Of a stretch of 32,393 nt of DNA, positions 30,951 to 32,393 are shown in pieces. The notes under the pieces were generated by a model, which did no database searches, was not told where the DNA came from, and saw nothing but the letters and a program-made list of their open reading frames with translations. Source of the DNA: Bacillota bacterium (GTDB taxonomy: Bacteria; Bacillota; Clostridia; Christensenellales; SZUA-584); NCBI GenBank assembly GCA_023406895.1, contig JAEXTV010000033.1:1-32393 (forward strand). Direction: 5' to 3'. The position numbers and the translations under genes are program-made. Numbering within the stretch: the stretch's first letter is position 1; every line of letters starts with the position of its first letter.

Positions 30951-31931
30951 ATGAAGAAGCTGCTCACACTATTGCTTTGTCTGTATATGATATTTTCGTT
31001 CTGCGCATGCCAGAGCGGGTTACAGGTAACTGTGGCCCCCAGTTCGACGCCGTCTGAAATGCCGGAGCCCACACCGGAACCGACACCCGAACCGACGCCG
31101 GAACCCACACCGGAACCGACGCCGGAACCCACACCCGATCCATACTTCCCTGCCGAGGAAGAAGTCACCGCAGACGCGGACAGCGGCCATTGGCTTTACC
31201 GTTCCCCATCGCTTTATGTGGACATCAACCGCGTCACCGATGAGGAAAAGGTTATCACTTGTTACGTGGCAGAGATTCGTCTTAAGGATGGCGAAACAGA
31301 ACGCGGCGGCTTATCCGTACCCGGCAAGCCGAATGCTAAGAATATAGGTGTGTATGAAATTGCACAGACTTATAAGGCTGTTGTCGCGGTGAACGGTGAC
31401 TTTTTGAAAGACCATCCGGAGGACCCCAAAGGTGTGATCATCCGTGACGGTATTGTGTGTGTGGATGATGACAAACAGGATACGCTGGCTTTTATGCCGA
31501 ACGGTACAATGACAATATTCAGGCCGGGAGAAATCACAGCGGATGAGCTGGTGGCTCAGGGCGTGAAAAACTCATACTCATTCGGGCCCACGCTGATCAA
31601 CAACGGCATTATTGAAGAAGGCCTTGAAAATCGCCATATTTCTGATAAAAACCCGCGTACGGCCGTCGGTATGATTGAGCCCAATCATTTTCTGCTGGTT
31701 GTTGTGGACGGACGGCAATCCGGATACAGCAAAGGCATGACGTTCGTCGAGCTCGCCGACCTTTTTGCATCTTATCATTGTCAGGTGGCTTATAACTTAG
31801 ACGGCGGCAAATCGGCCGCCATGAGTTTTATGGGTGAAAACATCAGCCTGTACGGCGGGTCGACAACAGGCCAGCGCCCCGTACCCGATACGCTGATGTT
31901 TGGAGAATCGGATCTGGTTGCTACAGAGTAA
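30951..31931 (+). CDS. Lipoprotein with phosphodiester glycosidase (NAGPA) domain
   Basis: A 326-residue exported lipoprotein. The signal ends in FCAC (C20). Residues 37-63 are a (PEPT)n spacer encoded by 12-bp DNA repeats. The rest is a NAGPA domain (PF09992): AVVAVNGDF, PRTAVGMIEPNHFLLVVVDGR, KGMTFVELADLF, YNLDGGKSAAM and the final QRPVPD. Family members remove N-acetylglucosamine from phosphodiesters or act on wall polymers and exopolysaccharides; several are linked to biofilm or wall teichoic acid turnover. The substrate here is unknown. It has its own promoter and terminator and so is not part of the spoIIQ transcript. Confidence 0.88.
   Translation: MKKLLTLLLCLYMIFSFCACQSGLQVTVAPSSTPSEMPEPTPEPTPEPTPEPTPEPTPEPTPDPYFPAEEEVTADADSGHWLYRSPSLYVDINRVTDEEKVITCYVAEIRLKDGETERGGLSVPGKPNAKNIGVYEIAQTYKAVVAVNGDFLKDHPEDPKGVIIRDGIVCVDDDKQDTLAFMPNGTMTIFRPGEITADELVAQGVKNSYSFGPTLINNGIIEEGLENRHISDKNPRTAVGMIEPNHFLLVVVDGRQSGYSKGMTFVELADLFASYHCQVAYNLDGGKSAAMSFMGENISLYGGSTTGQRPVPDTLMFGESDLVATE
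31062..31143 (+). repeat. In-frame 12-bp tandem repeats coding for (PEPT)n
   Basis: About six units of a 12-bp repeat (CCGGAACCGACA-like) encode Pro-Glu-Pro-Thr. The third bases vary slightly between units. Slippage would change linker length in steps of four residues without a frameshift. Confidence 0.85.
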
Positions 31932-31953
31932 ACGTTCGTCAAATAAGCAATGG

Positions 31954-31979
31954 TCCCCCGGTCACACCGGGGGATTTTT
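31954..31979 (+). terminator. Rho-independent terminator of the NAGPA gene
   Basis: TCCCCCGG (31954-31961) and CCGGGGGA (31967-31974) with a 5-nt loop, followed by five T. Confidence 0.93.
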
Positions 31980-32090
31980 CATAGACGGGCAAAGCCTTAT
32001 AAGCTTGTGACTCATTGCCCCTTATTTTTATTTGAAAACCTTATTTTCGATAGCGAAAGCCTTTTTCAAACAGTGCTCCTGTGGAACCCA

Positions 32091-32131
32091 TCTCTTCGAG
32101 GAGAAGGTGGTGCGAAGCACCGGATGAGGTG
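32091..32131. repeat. Short dispersed palindromic repeat, first type
   Basis: A hairpin-forming unit with GAGAAGGTGGTGCG, a short loop, and CACCGGATGAGGTG. Units of this kind are scattered between genes in many gut Firmicutes. The surrounding 31980-32266 shows no gene. Confidence 0.6.
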
Positions 32132-32156
32132 TCTTTAAAAAGCTGTCAGAATGAAA

Positions 32157-32204
32157 CCCCTTATCAGTCGCCTGTCGGCGACAGCTTCACCTCGAGGAGA
32201 AGCC
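32157..32204. repeat. Short dispersed palindromic repeat, second type
   Basis: CCCCTTATCAGTCGCCTGTCGG and the following GCGACAGCTTCACCTCGAGG form a hairpin core (CGCCTGTCGGCG), ending in GGAGAAGCC. The core also occurs, reverse-complemented and slightly changed, in the element at 24890. Confidence 0.6.
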
Positions 32205-32266
32205 TTTTCAATGTGTTTTGCTTAACGAATATGAATTTAACAAATAATCAACTCTAATTTAAAATA

Positions 32267-32393
32267 GGTTCTATACTTTACATTGGGGTATGAAAAAAGA
32301 AGAGGCATAAATCTTCAAAACCTTGTAGACTAAAGTTACACCACATAACAAGTCGCAAGGAGAGAAATATGCCTCAAGTGGATTATAGCGCGA
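32267..32393 (+). mobile_element. Probable left end of an insertion sequence (ISL3-like)
   Basis: At 32267 an IR-like end begins (GGTTCTATACTTTACATTGG), followed about 100 nt later by a ribosome site AAGGAGAG and an ATG at 32369, the layout of ISL3-family elements. The right end lies outside the window, so the inverted repeat cannot be confirmed and the family name is tentative. Confidence 0.4.
32369..32393 (+). CDS. Start of a gene cut by the right edge, possible transposase
   Basis: Only eight codons (MPQVDYSA) are visible, with AAGGAGAG five nt before the ATG. Too short to identify by sequence; a transposase is inferred only from the IR-like sequence upstream. Confidence 0.45.

Noticed and set aside
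30890..31168. Minus-strand open frame with a long GVGSG repeat
   Set aside because: It is the antisense reading of the (PEPT)n repeat of the NAGPA lipoprotein and has no ribosome site.

Overview
The window reads as chromosomal DNA of an endospore-forming member of the Clostridia, probably uncultivated. Evidence: a murA-spoIID-spoIIQ gene order, strong AGGAGG-type ribosome binding sites throughout, typical clostridial families (DUF3793, FeoB-associated Cys-rich membrane protein, YesM/YesN-type two-component pair, YozE-like protein) and lipoprotein-type solute-binding proteins. The genus cannot be named from the sequence alone.

Region 1 (1-13551, all on the minus strand) is an L-arabinose module. 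In transcription order it holds a response regulator, a histidine kinase and a sugar-binding lipoprotein, joined by 4-bp stop/start overlaps and closed by a terminator. This is the layout of the Geobacillus AraPST three-component arabinose sensor. Next come a YtfQ-YtfR-YtfT-YjfF type ABC importer (second binding lipoprotein, double ATPase, two permeases), an FGGY kinase (probable ribulokinase), AraA and AraD. AraD is cut by the left edge about one codon before its end. A strong hairpin separates the transporter's binding-protein gene from its ATPase gene.

Region 2 (14086-22391) is a metal-ion region with two different Feo loci. Locus 1 (minus strand) is feoA-feoA-feoB plus a 56-residue Cys-rich membrane protein. 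It diverges from a DtxR-type regulator with the iron-type cysteine ligand, which is followed by a ZIP transporter. Locus 2 (plus strand) is feoA-feoB, divergent from a second DtxR-family regulator that carries the full MntR (manganese) ligand set. A DUF3793 gene lies between them. GTTAGC-N4-GCTAAC boxes cover the locus 1 promoter and recur just before feoB.

Region 3 (22643-24787) holds small genes: a YozE-like protein, an AhpD-like protein, a small Cys-rich LSm-like protein, a stand-alone domain resembling the C-terminal part of YloV, and a YgjP-type metalloprotein.

Region 4 (25127-27536, minus strand) is the most unusual part. It is an operon of a PadR repressor, a HAAS-domain protein with one two-helix membrane unit, and a 514-residue protein made of ten tandem copies of that unit (about 20 predicted membrane helices). 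Its promoter contains a 13-nt homopolymer in the spacer and two CTATNNNATAG boxes.

Region 5 (27673-31979, plus strand) is the murA-spoIID-spoIIQ sporulation and wall cluster, with candidate sigma-E and sigma-F promoters, followed by a NAGPA-type lipoprotein. The right end carries short dispersed repeats and what looks like the left end of an insertion sequence. Two diverged copies of a dispersed element of about 180 nt lie at 13818-14008 and 24890-25068.
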